A stretch of DNA of 64,000 bases from Methylosarcina fibrata AML-C10 (lineage in GTDB: Bacteria > Pseudomonadota > Gammaproteobacteria > Methylococcales > Methylomonadaceae), in contig NZ_KB889965.1 of NCBI RefSeq assembly GCF_000372865.1, forward strand, positions 1,748,990-1,812,989, in the 5' to 3' direction. The notes below the pieces were generated by a model. The model saw only the letters and a list, made by a program, of their open reading frames with translations. It was not told the DNA's origin and did not search any database. Below are positions 11,501 to 20,244 of the stretch, one piece after another. A program made the position numbers and the translations under genes. Numbering within the stretch: the stretch's first letter is position 1; each line of letters begins with the position of its first letter.

Positions 11501-13013
11501 GGGCTTTCGGTAATGGCAGCAGTCGCCTATCGCAATTTACTGGAATCAGTTCCCAATTGCGGCCAGTTGCTGTTATCACACATACCCAAGAGTGAGACTG
11601 GCAAAGGTAGTATCCATATTTTCGAAAAAAACTTTGCCCGATTGCGGAGCGCGCATTTTGAATAGCCTCCGTAAGTAACAAGATTTCTTCATCGGGCATT
11701 TTTGCCGAGCTGACAAAATCGCTCAGGGTCAAAAGTATGCTCGGCAATACTAATTTTTGGGCAAGCGCCTGATTCCAAAATATCGCTAATCCACTTTCAT
11801 CAATATCATTGGCTAGATCTTGAGGGCATACTTCGTTTAGCTTTGCATAACCATTGATACCTCGCCGCCCAGCATCGACAAAAAATTGACCATGCAAAAT
11901 AAATTGATAGCGGTTAGATGATCCAGGAATGATTGCTCGATATGTATTTTCGCCTTCTTCGACAGGCAAAAAAACTGCCCAATCGATTGTCAAATGACCA
12001 GCCTCGTTTGCTATGGACTGCAAAACTACAGCAGCTTCAGCCTTTGACTTGTCAGAAACTTGCTGAAATTGGTGCTGCTCATTAAACCGATAAGACTTAG
12101 GCCAAGCGTGTAATGCACGGAAACTTTCAAAATGGCTCGCGATTGGGTTCTCTTCATGGGGACAAATTTGGACCCCAGAAAACCTTATCACAGCCTGTGC
12201 TGAATTCCTGCCAAATACGTTTCCAGAAACGCGCAAATCAGCGGTTCTATGATCTAGACGCTCTTCACCCTGAGTTTTAATTTCAATTTTGAACCCTGGA
12301 AATACATCATCTCCTACATGCTCGATAACTGTAAGGTGTTTCAGTAGCGGCAGAATGCTTCCCAGTGACTTATCAAGCTTATCTTCTTTAAGGAATTGCA
12401 GTTCTTTTGAGCCAGGTTCGCCCGGAAAGCGTTCAACAATCACCCCTATGCCGTTACCAAAATCGTCACGCTTGTGGATTTCCTTACGCAATGGTATCCA
12501 CATTAAGAACCAGGAATGCTGGTTTGCTGTATAGGTTTCTGCGAATTTATTCAGCTTGGACCAATCTGAATCACTAATATTTTCCCAGCTGTTGTGAAAA
12601 GCTTCTTCTTGAGAATCGGAAAACCATGGATTAAGAATCTGCTTATGGCATTCTTGTCCATCAAACGCCAAGTAAAAAAAGGCCTCACACAAATGAAAAA
12701 CACTTTTCATTCCAAGTCCGAACTTGCCAATTGCAGTGTCATCACCAGCTTTAGTATTAATTCCAAAAGACGCTATGGCTGCCCCATCAGATTTTTTGAA
12801 ATTACCATTGTTAAAAATCCATAATGCCGGACCGGATAACAGTGGATGTTCTATAGAATCAGCAAAGCCAGGATGATGCCCAAAAACTATTTGAGATGCT
12901 CCCGCGTCATCCGCGTTTTGGATCAATTCCTTCAGAATAGGAAAACCACTGTGATACCGATCACGAAGTGTTCGTACAATTTCTGAGATTAAATTCTGAC
13001 GAAACCCTGGCAT
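5505..13013 (-). CDS. Giant protein with two sacsin/Hsp90-type ATPase domains
   Basis: This 2502-residue protein carries two GHKL-type ATP-binding domains of the sacsin kind. The first has ELIQNADDAG (residues 29-38) and GKFGLGMKSV (about 105); the second has ELFQNADDAT (from about residue 1600) followed by GKFGLGFKSV. The 1300 residues between them and the last 600 have no motif I recognise. Sacsin-like ATPases are chaperone-related and appear in several bacterial defence loci, often beside a helicase. Here the helicase gene follows at 11 nt. About 100 nt separate it from the HerA-like gene upstream, so it may form a second transcription unit with the helicase. No nuclease motif is visible. 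Confidence 0.8.
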   Translation of the reverse strand: MPGFRQNLISEIVRTLRDRYHSGFPILKELIQNADDAGASQIVFGHHPGFADSIEHPLLSGPALWIFNNGNFKKSDGAAIASFGINTKAGDDTAIGKFGLGMKSVFHLCEAFFYLAFDGQECHKQILNPWFSDSQEEAFHNSWENISDSDWSKLNKFAETYTANQHSWFLMWIPLRKEIHKRDDFGNGIGVIVERFPGEPGSKELQFLKEDKLDKSLGSILPLLKHLTVIEHVGDDVFPGFKIEIKTQGEERLDHRTADLRVSGNVFGRNSAQAVIRFSGVQICPHEENPIASHFESFRALHAWPKSYRFNEQHQFQQVSDKSKAEAAVVLQSIANEAGHLTIDWAVFLPVEEGENTYRAIIPGSSNRYQFILHGQFFVDAGRRGINGYAKLNEVCPQDLANDIDESGLAIFWNQALAQKLVLPSILLTLSDFVSSAKMPDEEILLLTEAIQNARSAIGQSFFRKYGYYLCQSHSWVCVITATGRNWELIPVNCDRRLLPLPKAPIDDPQRPWKVLPGLEGIANAIFIDDSRPRLTIEDSTWNEASLACALSFATDGDLSRTFGTQTGLEYLASFLELETRRYVGVESTQDILFGLIRRALRVIPLADIRKNRERFRSVVQHLRKDRRVSIGTTDSNAVKAVSNKIFSELFAADTKTVLLPRDIDPTGEYSSSGEPDNNDLTIWLKVINRLVTDDTSGNVEGFLEAADYLLKFRTNDSERAELLRLNKELHVIRTTCPIKERRVASNLATLLSLQQRGNLFVFSGGTSTKERLGFVPLLAKALPDEELLVIDSETGKILRESGSGVLLQSSNQADGLRCVGGKLGAKVLGGEAERLALIKKLHEGVINEETRRGLRYLLHGSTGHFQDDSSSLWIEPRVKGSPWIKIWSMIDQAQWNILSTSLANSIPPDLWEEIGIKAVEPKEVISKLREIRDFSVINGSDFSEQELDLILASIEERELWCALPLHRDITGALGAIQSRAYYQTELPISRDISSYCRVIALSRNAQHEKNQKEFIRPFDANAIIETALAMGKPEASWTLILDQLASKSHEKLNTEVLDSLKTVKWLPLQHHGLVIAPEDVIDLVDLEDEIDRLASLADYCYCGVNSIDEKVRKHPGFNNARCLFSNAEGAAKQLGLLLGEIQDYHVGCIRQVDAAELPEILPFVDQLGLSGWSFIKHVCTMFNQETVCAEILPNIQRPIAIDKVVSVLNRLSNSTIEHSIRINWFLIYLKLLATYPSNEAVIHLHSICLPTRSNFWRKSTEICDGGIGIDHSYLLDPKASSILAHLIVSVENKSSHQPEAQTETATFKLMVSAAPRIIEHYFESWESLVRHPTVGAFIATLGTQFSSLAERWLHPYSVDNLYDLLGWKTPGARDDGARGWMQGLTAAEAFGLLTVGVCEIEGDSIVLPNLFGDDIQVLLESNINNLIAGGLYWKGGYSVEIRIRKIPDLNTRSSSELSEILRKTTEYLLRQAYAQSLPDLRALWEQLEESDQLELSVARALILDNLPIVLRQIGAQKKHPALDTALKRYDKARRAKTEFEQSAKNSLNSDGSFNKTLRESLEKLASELVNNQGVQAGVLSAVRDKLRDYQYDPSGILFELFQNADDATVELKFLLDGEASIEIDTDNKFVVDINDRIIRVCHWGRPINYCPPAIEDNRTDEFRRDLEKMLILSASDKSSSTGVTGKFGLGFKSVLLASNTPRILSGDLKFEIVGGVLPENWQDSSKAAVILKNWQPQKRRPGTLAEIPLNENTELEQVTERFASMSGLLAIFAKTIRDIRIIGLAKHIPKGSWLPDTRIGNFEIGKVDIPSSTGWRQTRVLVFRGDQGSVVFRVGSRGAEKFDGAVPSVWVMAPTRESEILGFVVNAGFEVDAGRSRLASNSSYNHKLAERLGSDLGRSLAELFSECGQDWVNVRDYLHLTVDLAQTEFWNSFWRTLLQKPDASESGISKLAQSLILSTLRSLVRQTKSVPNGMEGQWAKFLSNEVPWVSFPTSWWRSEAVLTELANWSAFTKIYPFANWIADDFANLIGEFSQNETRKLSVKALLNCIERKRCDPPTSICLHKLTTELLKDVSWSEQFEVSASFADLLFLSKAGTWMPASSLVSSQLTGHDENIIAGFAPLDHLLDDDYEEKESLEFFLRCRNSRSLRSYDIAEFILGADDNQTRRSALIYLGQGQNAKDVAILIRMQLSGSWLEHLDMYLELVKDLPNETRLEIRLRLFPESLVYTGPLILPNFALDSCEKLASIARWWEKIGRQNFLERYQQQFWPHNVSRNFEVDPIDRRAWMTLFGLGLMQRFGRVKDSQNRGFIQSLDDKGWWSVFCNVNPDHDGVEKWINVLKEYCEKQIDDEEYSLWMDNFARLFRIARWLEMYVHVFRTIDQRTENEFGSVLNPSADSIFQGDDDLSAPSLNRSLKKGQNLVIRELLRIKVLDSYEAKRRAFIPSFGVRQLFVKLGYAEPESSEDIYQILVDSGLDDPTFGGDFDIPLRIIAYGEVALENIL

Positions 13014-13114
13014 CGAATAACCTATTACTTAAAGTTAAATTTTCTGAAATGTTCTGTATACGTATGAATAATGAAACATGACTTTTAAAATTCGCTGACT
13101 AGCAAGAACACATA

Positions 13115-16100
13115 TTAATTATTAGCAACTGCGGTCTTTGTATTGCCACCATGCCTTGTAATTCGTGGCCGACATTTGATCTTGACTGCACCTCTGGTGA
13201 AAGAATCATCAGAAGCTTTGCTCGACCAAACATAAGCTTCACCGGTACCAAGATTACTCATTTTGTCCGAGGTCAACTCACCGAGGGCGGCGTTAGCTTT
13301 CTGGATATGCTTTAACCAGGCGGGCGAGTTAAATTTATGCATGATGATCTGTGAAGACAGCTCAATCAGGGACACGGGGACCGATGGTGGGTCTTGGGAT
13401 GCCACCATGATGCTGGTTCCTTTGTGGCGCATCTCACGAACCACTTCAACCAGTCCTGAAACCAAATCATCATTCTCGATGTACTTGTGTGCTTCATCGA
13501 AAACCACCAGTTTGTTAAATGCACTTCCCTGATAAGTTGCTTCCGAGAATATCTGCAGCATCACCACGAATAGACCAAGCGCCTCGTCCTTTTCGATGTA
13601 CTCATCACGCAAATCCACGATAATCAGGCGGCCTGGACGAATTAAATCCTGAAGCCTCTGGTTATCGTCGATGTATTCACTTGCAAACATAAGGCGTGTT
13701 TGTGCCAGTTCCTTCAAATGATCCGACAGACCTGAGTTTTCAATTCCGGCTCTAAGCGCATCCAATGTTAGGTTTTCCCGAAGACCGCGCATGATCAAAT
13801 TGATCTGACGCATATACATGCTTTGACTGCCAATGGCGCCCATTAAAAACTTCCAATGGGCTGCTTTAAGCTCAGAGGCAGAAAATGCTATTGGCTTTAC
13901 CTCGATTTCCGGATATTCCGCTTTGCGATCATCCACCTTGTTCGCAGGAGTCAGTATGAGCACATCCTTTAGTGCTTCCGGATTGGCCTGGTAGCGTTCT
14001 CTCAGAATATTAACTTCTTCGTCTACCGAGTTTGGATTAATCATCGAGGTGAACTCGGGGGCATAATCTTGCGTTGGGCTGTAATGGAAAATAACAGTAG
14101 CCAGTGGACTAGGCAGTACATTGATGTGTGGAAGTGGCATGGAAACCATCTCGATCACGGTGCCCAAGGTATAACTTTTGCCGCCCCCTTGAACGCCAAA
14201 CAGGCTGATCGTATGGGTATGATTCAAATCCAGGGCAATCTTTCTGCCGGACACCTCACCAATCACTCCATACTGAGGTGAATTGCCATTCACGCCTAAC
14301 ATAATGTCGTATCCAACTTCAGCCGAAAGAGCAGGCTCTGAATCCTTGTGTTGAGACATTTCCGCATTGAGATCAGAAGGCGTCTCCGAAACAACCGCCA
14401 TTACAGGTTCTTCATCATTTATTTCCGCATCGAAAATAGCTGGAGTAGCTTCAGGTTGATGGGTTGGTTCCGATTTTTCTTCTTCCTTATCGACAGATAC
14501 TGGAGCTGTATCCTCGACGACGGACACGGCTAAATTTTCTTGCTCGTCCGACAACAAATCATCAGCAGTCCAAGCTGTTGAACGGTCCCGTTTAGGTGCG
14601 ATAAACGCTGCCGTTTCAAGTTTCGGCACGTTTGGAATGAGTTGTTCGCTGAGAAGACACACAGTCGGTTCTTTCTCAAGGTCGACCGAAACAGGCTTCC
14701 GGCAGTTTTCCAATAAGGCATGAATCAGGTTCTTACCAATGCGATGAAATTCAATGCCGACTTCATTATCAGGTGCTTCGGAGCCATTTTTCTCAAAATC
14801 AAAAATCAAAGCACAACGGCGAAATTGAAGAGAGTAGCCTTGTTCAATCGAATCCAAAAAGCTGCGAGCTTCTTGTCCGGCTGTCTGGTCGAAAATTCCA
14901 TAGCGTAAAGACCGATCCAGATAGAATTTCAAAATCCTTGCAAGCTCTCTGCTCTTGATCAATCTGTCAGGCCGATCAGGTTTTTTAAGCGCCGGATCGA
15001 AATGGCGCTGCAAAATACGCTCGCTTTGGTTGACCTGTGAAGAGATCTTTTCCTTGAGTTGGTTGAAAGCCGCAAAGTCTCCTACCTGTGAATAACATTT
15101 CACTTCAACCAAGTTACAGCTGATGGTTCTTTTTGCCAAATCGAGATCAAATAATGCGAGATCGGTTCGCTGAAGACTGACAGCGTCAGTAACTTCATGC
15201 GCCTCTCCGCTGGAACGATAAAGATTGGTATGCGCATCCAATGGCACAATGATCTGATTATTCAGAGCACCCTGATATTCCAAGTAAAGTCTGGCCAATG
15301 CTAAACCAAGTGCTTCTGCTTGCTGAGTTGGGGCTGAAATGAGTTTTAACGCCAATTGACCGGAAAGCGATCGAAGGTTCGCCAGAATCTGTACGGCTTG
15401 CTCGCTGTCTACCGATAACCCATGCTTCAAGAGAACGGGCTTCAGCATGGCTTCAAGTTCCTCGTTCGATCTAGAAGAGATAATCAGGTTATGAGTAGCC
15501 TGGGAACTCATTCCAGGCACAAAATCAATCAAATAATCGGGCCGGTTCTTTTTTCCACCATGGTCAAAGAACTCAATGCCCATATTACGATCAATCGTAA
15601 AGACCCAATCGCTAATTTGGTGTATCTCATAGATCAGTTCTCGCTGAGGCACTTCGAGTCCAAGCGTTACAACGGGAACCGCCTTGAAATTTGATCCCGA
15701 TGTCGCAACCGCGGAAATTGCATGACAAAGCTGACGGCTCATCGTAGAAAGCAATTCGAAGCATACCGATTGGTCTTCACTATTGAGAAAGCGCCCAATC
15801 ACCGGGCTTTTATTCCAATAGGTTCCAGACTCATCGTCGACAAATTCCGTGTCGAAATCTTGTATCAGGCCATGAAGCGATGGGATTCCTTGAGACTTTT
15901 GGGCGATGGAAATTTCTTCTGCAGGGAATATATCCAACAAAACACTAATATGCGCTGAAAACGCTTTGGCGTTCTCATGGAATTCTTTTAGGGAATGTTT
16001 GGCTAAATTCAATTTGGAAAACAGATGGCTACCAGTCGATGTCGCGAACGCATCGGCTGCCTCATTGGCAGTGATCCCGGGACGAATCATAGATTCCAAG

Positions 16101-18565
16101 GATTCGCCCAGAATTGGCGAATCCGGATCTGAACTAAATAAGCGAATGTCATAGCGAAGATCAGCATGCTCTTTCTTTTGCTGCAATGAGAGCAAAGCAT
16201 CAGCCATTACTACGCCGGCCCCTGGATTGAAGATATTGACGGATAATTCTCGAACGTATGGGTGCTGAGAGAGGTAACGTTCAATCTTATCAGCAATCAC
16301 CTGTCCTGAAATGTCAGACGCAGCCACTGTTGGTTCTGACAACCCAAGCGCATAACAAATCTCCGCCATCAAGCCACGAGAGTTTGCCTCTGTGGTAGGA
16401 GCATAAAGCGCCCAAAATGAATTGAGATTATCGACCGGTGTAAAAGTCCTGCCATCCTCGACAGGAATCCCAACCGGAAACGCGGACGGGGCAAGCCCTT
16501 CCAAAAGTGCCGATCTGACATGCGGTATATGATCTTTTCCTCCCGTTTTGATTTTTTCAATCCAATTTTTGCCAAGCGTTACCCAGCTGGCTAACCATAA
16601 TGCCCGAATTGGATGAGTCGGTGAAACCAAAACCGCTTCGCGTAATCTTCCGCGGAAATCGGTCAACACCACGTGCACAGAGTCCACCGACAGGACGTTG
16701 CGCAACGATTGAAGATGCTGCTGTCTCTCACTCCCAGACGTTGTTTCTGCTTGTCGCATCAGACTGCGAATAACGTCCAAATAGGCTTCTGCATAGGCTA
16801 AGCAAGCCTTTTCACTATCCTGGAACGAAAGTCCCTGCATTACCAATTCCGAAGACTTGTTCCGAATAACAGAAAACATCTCTTCCCGAGCCGCTAGAAA
16901 TGAAGCTATAGCTGTCGTGGTTGGAAAGGTCAATCCTGCTTCTGAAAGCGGCTCAGCGATATCCATATTGATTTGCATCCGCCACCCAGAGGGATGCTTG
17001 GGTTCAGCCAATATGCGCTGCTCAATGGTTTTAAGAATGCGAGAAACCGGGATCTGGACGGTACCATCGCGACCAAATTTGGCATGCAGCGTTTCTTGCC
17101 GTGACTGCTTTTTCGAATGGCCACCCTCCGCCCAGGTGACACCAGTTACGGTAATCTCATCAGGATTCCGATCATCACTCAAAGCGGTGAACTGCAAACG
17201 AATAAGCGCGTGTTCGAGACTCCGTTCGATCGGTACCGCTCTTTGCGGTGGCTCCTCATCCAATTTTCCACCTGGCAAGACATAAAACGGCTCGCTCTCA
17301 TACGAGCGCTGAGACGATTCAGAATCAAGGCTTGACTCCATTGGAATAGGATCGCCGTCAGATGTCCAAGGCAGAACCCTAATGAAATGCCAACCTTCCT
17401 CAAATTCAATTTTATTGAGCTTGTCCAAGCTGGTTGTGCATTGCAAGCGACTGGGTGTCCAGGCTTTAACTTTCTTGGATCGGCCAACGGGACCATCATT
17501 TTGGGAAATGATTTGCACAGAGAAATGCTCAAGACCACTGACCTTTCCAGGGTGGGGGGCTACCTCAAAGACGATGTTCATCTTACGTCGGTCATTGGGC
17601 ACCAGAACTTGTTGGCCGATTAGATCAGATAGCTGATCATTGGCGTCTGGCGCCTGAATAACAGGAAGATCCGTTTCCAAAACCCTTATCATTACCTTGT
17701 CAAGTGAGAGCTCTTCCTTGAATTGCCATTTATCGAAAGAAATACTCCACCAACTCTTGTCGGTGGCAATTGGCAAAGTCCATATTTCTGGTTCGTGCAC
17801 ATCAAGCCGATCGAAATATGCGAACAAGCGCGATTCGAGCGTTTTATCGCTCAACCCAAGATCTGATATTCGGCCACGCATTGATTTATGCGATGCCATC
17901 AAATTCCGAACACAGTTTAGATTGCGACGAATCTTGCCAATCACCAGGCCAGGTTCAGCAAAAAGTTTGAAATCCGGAATAAGAGTCAATTCATAAAGAC
18001 TCGCGCCCAGCGTCTCCCCATCAATACCGTTTTCAAGCGCCGTTAAAAGATATCTTGCGCGGGCAACTTCGTCCGCAAATTGCCATTCCTCTTCGGTGAG
18101 CAGGCTGAAAAGATCTCGGACATGTCCAATAAAAGCATTTGGTAAAAGAGCTAGGAGCGAATTAATCAGTTCCTCGTAAATATCAGCGAATGTCAATTCT
18201 TCAAATGTGGCGATTCCAAAGGAATCCTCGGCACTTGTTCGTAATGAAGTGGGAATAAAGACCAGAAGCGGTTGACGTAATTCTCCATTAATGTCCGGAT
18301 TTCGTAATTCGACCAGCTTGGTTGACGTTACTCGGAAAGGAAGATTTTCCTGTTCGTGACGTCCCAGAATAAAAATATTGCCATTTGGCTGACTCCGCCG
18401 GAGTTCCTTGCAGACTGACTCTATAATGTCGTCATCAAGGTCTGTCACTCGCATACAGTGTCCAACACCCCTTTCGGAAAGAATGGTTTCAATCCTTGGG
18501 CACATCAAACGAGCAACGGCCGTGTTTAATTTCTCCTGAGATATTTTGACAAAGGCATTGCTCAT
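13115..18565 (-). CDS. mad8: HerA-like ATPase with embedded nuclease-like segment (MAD8-like)
   Basis: This protein has 1816 residues. Its C-terminal 400 residues are a HerA/FtsK-type ATPase: Walker A GVQGGGKSYT (Lys about 1463), Walker B VVFDEAHKY (Asp-Glu about 1690) and a following MVASQDP segment typical of sensor motifs in HerA. Around residue 1155 a VEVKCY segment, preceded by an Asp-rich strand, looks like the core of a PD-(D/E)XK nuclease; this is suggestive only. An acidic, proline-rich linker (about 1320-1430) separates the halves. The N-terminal 1000 residues are unassigned. The start codon overlaps the stop of the 560-residue gene by 4 nt. In MADS an ATP-binding protein of this type is numbered MAD8; I assign it by order and domain. 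Confidence 0.75.
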   Translation of the reverse strand: MSNAFVKISQEKLNTAVARLMCPRIETILSERGVGHCMRVTDLDDDIIESVCKELRRSQPNGNIFILGRHEQENLPFRVTSTKLVELRNPDINGELRQPLLVFIPTSLRTSAEDSFGIATFEELTFADIYEELINSLLALLPNAFIGHVRDLFSLLTEEEWQFADEVARARYLLTALENGIDGETLGASLYELTLIPDFKLFAEPGLVIGKIRRNLNCVRNLMASHKSMRGRISDLGLSDKTLESRLFAYFDRLDVHEPEIWTLPIATDKSWWSISFDKWQFKEELSLDKVMIRVLETDLPVIQAPDANDQLSDLIGQQVLVPNDRRKMNIVFEVAPHPGKVSGLEHFSVQIISQNDGPVGRSKKVKAWTPSRLQCTTSLDKLNKIEFEEGWHFIRVLPWTSDGDPIPMESSLDSESSQRSYESEPFYVLPGGKLDEEPPQRAVPIERSLEHALIRLQFTALSDDRNPDEITVTGVTWAEGGHSKKQSRQETLHAKFGRDGTVQIPVSRILKTIEQRILAEPKHPSGWRMQINMDIAEPLSEAGLTFPTTTAIASFLAAREEMFSVIRNKSSELVMQGLSFQDSEKACLAYAEAYLDVIRSLMRQAETTSGSERQQHLQSLRNVLSVDSVHVVLTDFRGRLREAVLVSPTHPIRALWLASWVTLGKNWIEKIKTGGKDHIPHVRSALLEGLAPSAFPVGIPVEDGRTFTPVDNLNSFWALYAPTTEANSRGLMAEICYALGLSEPTVAASDISGQVIADKIERYLSQHPYVRELSVNIFNPGAGVVMADALLSLQQKKEHADLRYDIRLFSSDPDSPILGESLESMIRPGITANEAADAFATSTGSHLFSKLNLAKHSLKEFHENAKAFSAHISVLLDIFPAEEISIAQKSQGIPSLHGLIQDFDTEFVDDESGTYWNKSPVIGRFLNSEDQSVCFELLSTMSRQLCHAISAVATSGSNFKAVPVVTLGLEVPQRELIYEIHQISDWVFTIDRNMGIEFFDHGGKKNRPDYLIDFVPGMSSQATHNLIISSRSNEELEAMLKPVLLKHGLSVDSEQAVQILANLRSLSGQLALKLISAPTQQAEALGLALARLYLEYQGALNNQIIVPLDAHTNLYRSSGEAHEVTDAVSLQRTDLALFDLDLAKRTISCNLVEVKCYSQVGDFAAFNQLKEKISSQVNQSERILQRHFDPALKKPDRPDRLIKSRELARILKFYLDRSLRYGIFDQTAGQEARSFLDSIEQGYSLQFRRCALIFDFEKNGSEAPDNEVGIEFHRIGKNLIHALLENCRKPVSVDLEKEPTVCLLSEQLIPNVPKLETAAFIAPKRDRSTAWTADDLLSDEQENLAVSVVEDTAPVSVDKEEEKSEPTHQPEATPAIFDAEINDEEPVMAVVSETPSDLNAEMSQHKDSEPALSAEVGYDIMLGVNGNSPQYGVIGEVSGRKIALDLNHTHTISLFGVQGGGKSYTLGTVIEMVSMPLPHINVLPSPLATVIFHYSPTQDYAPEFTSMINPNSVDEEVNILRERYQANPEALKDVLILTPANKVDDRKAEYPEIEVKPIAFSASELKAAHWKFLMGAIGSQSMYMRQINLIMRGLRENLTLDALRAGIENSGLSDHLKELAQTRLMFASEYIDDNQRLQDLIRPGRLIIVDLRDEYIEKDEALGLFVVMLQIFSEATYQGSAFNKLVVFDEAHKYIENDDLVSGLVEVVREMRHKGTSIMVASQDPPSVPVSLIELSSQIIMHKFNSPAWLKHIQKANAALGELTSDKMSNLGTGEAYVWSSKASDDSFTRGAVKIKCRPRITRHGGNTKTAVANN

Positions 18566-20244
18566 TGCTTGCCTCCATCATTACCAGAGGTATTGGTTTT
18601 GCCAATCGAATAGCGTGGTGATATTTTCTGCGTCACATAAGCATCGGACATATCTACATAGAAACCGATTTCACGCAGGCGACGCTTGAAAGCTTCAACG
18701 TTAAGCCTCAATGCTCTGCGGTCCAAGATGCTACTGTGTACCTGGTATTTCTCTGGAAGCACATCGATATATAATCCATAGCGATTTCTCAAGAAAGCCA
18801 GCAGTTCTTCAATGCGGATTTCTCGGGTAACAAAACGACCGCCATCCTGCGTCAGAACCGCTACTTGCAACAGCACTTCCAATAATTTACTGCCGAGCAC
18901 AAACCGTCGCGGACTTCCTTTAGCTCGCGATTGGGCGAGTAGCCCATTTTCTTTATTCTTCTGAAGAAGCGAGTCTAAGCATTCTGTTATGTATTGGCGA
19001 TGATACTTGCCCCGATAGGCCATTAAAATTTCGATAAACGACTCGAATTCTCCAAGACCCATTGTTGTTACTTCCCGGATTTCTGGGTCGACATCATCAT
19101 TTCCCGCCGTGGATTCTTCAATCAAACTCGCTAGACGAAACTTGAAATATGCTTGCCTGTCATTTTCGTATTCAGCATTCAACAGAGAAACCAAGTCACC
19201 GACCGAAAATACGCCACTGGCAGGAGAGGCAATCTTCCCTGTCTTTTTGCTCAGGTACTCAGCCATCTCATCGAGTTTCTTCACAATGAAATTAGCTTCC
19301 ACGAAGGCAGGAATTTGGCGATATAAGCGATCGGTTGATTTTCGTGCCAGCTCCGACATGTGAGGGTTATTCACGTCCCCCATATCCACGATCAACGACA
19401 GTCGATAAGGACATCCTTCCAAGGCATTATCGCTTCCAGGGTTTATAGGGCAGGCCTTTATGCCGCAAAGATCGTTACCAGATCGTTGCTTAACTAATTT
19501 GGGCAGAATTTGTAAAAGCTTGAGGTGATAAATGGCCAAATGAAACGCCATCAGCGTTTTAAGATAATCGACGAGTACCGATCGTGGAACATAAGGCTCG
19601 TAGGCTAGTAGACGTAGTATGTCATCAGCCATGATATCAGCCTGCCCAATACAAAGCGGTTGGAATCGGGAAGGCTCTTTCGAATCCTTCATATCCTGAG
19701 TGACCTGGTGGTCTAATCGGAGTATGGCCTGGGTTTCCACGTCCACGGGTGAACTAGGATCGTATCGATCGGTGACAAGATCGATTCCTGGAAAGAAGAA
19801 GGCCTTCAAGGCGTCACGCGCCGCTTGTCCTTTACCTTTGCGGGCATAAAAAAGCATCCAGTAAATTTGTTCCGCTGCACCATAATCGCGCGTATGTTTG
19901 GCGTTGCGGAACTTATAGGTATTGCCATGCAGAGGCCGCGGCGCAGCAATTGCTTGGTTCGCCTTGCCTCGATTAACTACATCCATGAGATCTGTTTCAA
20001 TCCAGCGGTGTACCACCTGCGGATAACGATCAAACCCTGCGAACCACTCGGGATGCTCGATAAAATCCTCCGTAAATTCTTCAACTGTTAAATCGCCTCC
20101 CCGCGGTGGGCGACGGCTGGCGTACCCATCATATTTCAACCGGGGAAAGAGCATGGTCAGTACTCGATCCATCTCGATATGCTTGAAATCAACATAGGTG
20201 GTTTTGGGAGTCCGGAACTCCTTGTCTCTACCTTTTATGCTCAT
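18562..20244 (-). CDS. mad7: MAD7-like protein of unknown fold, with cysteine cluster
   Basis: This 560-residue protein has no catalytic motif I recognise. It shows a cysteine cluster at about residues 257-279 (CGIKACP then CPYR) that could hold a metal ion, and a basic C-terminal region that may bind nucleic acid. It overlaps both neighbours by 4 nt (kinase gene upstream, HerA-like gene downstream), so it is made in step with them and is probably a subunit of their complex. The place between the kinase and the HerA-like ATPase matches the protein called MAD7 in the methylation-associated defence system. Function unknown; the family assignment rests on gene order. Confidence 0.65.
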   Translation of the reverse strand: MSIKGRDKEFRTPKTTYVDFKHIEMDRVLTMLFPRLKYDGYASRRPPRGGDLTVEEFTEDFIEHPEWFAGFDRYPQVVHRWIETDLMDVVNRGKANQAIAAPRPLHGNTYKFRNAKHTRDYGAAEQIYWMLFYARKGKGQAARDALKAFFFPGIDLVTDRYDPSSPVDVETQAILRLDHQVTQDMKDSKEPSRFQPLCIGQADIMADDILRLLAYEPYVPRSVLVDYLKTLMAFHLAIYHLKLLQILPKLVKQRSGNDLCGIKACPINPGSDNALEGCPYRLSLIVDMGDVNNPHMSELARKSTDRLYRQIPAFVEANFIVKKLDEMAEYLSKKTGKIASPASGVFSVGDLVSLLNAEYENDRQAYFKFRLASLIEESTAGNDDVDPEIREVTTMGLGEFESFIEILMAYRGKYHRQYITECLDSLLQKNKENGLLAQSRAKGSPRRFVLGSKLLEVLLQVAVLTQDGGRFVTREIRIEELLAFLRNRYGLYIDVLPEKYQVHSSILDRRALRLNVEAFKRRLREIGFYVDMSDAYVTQKISPRYSIGKTNTSGNDGGKQ

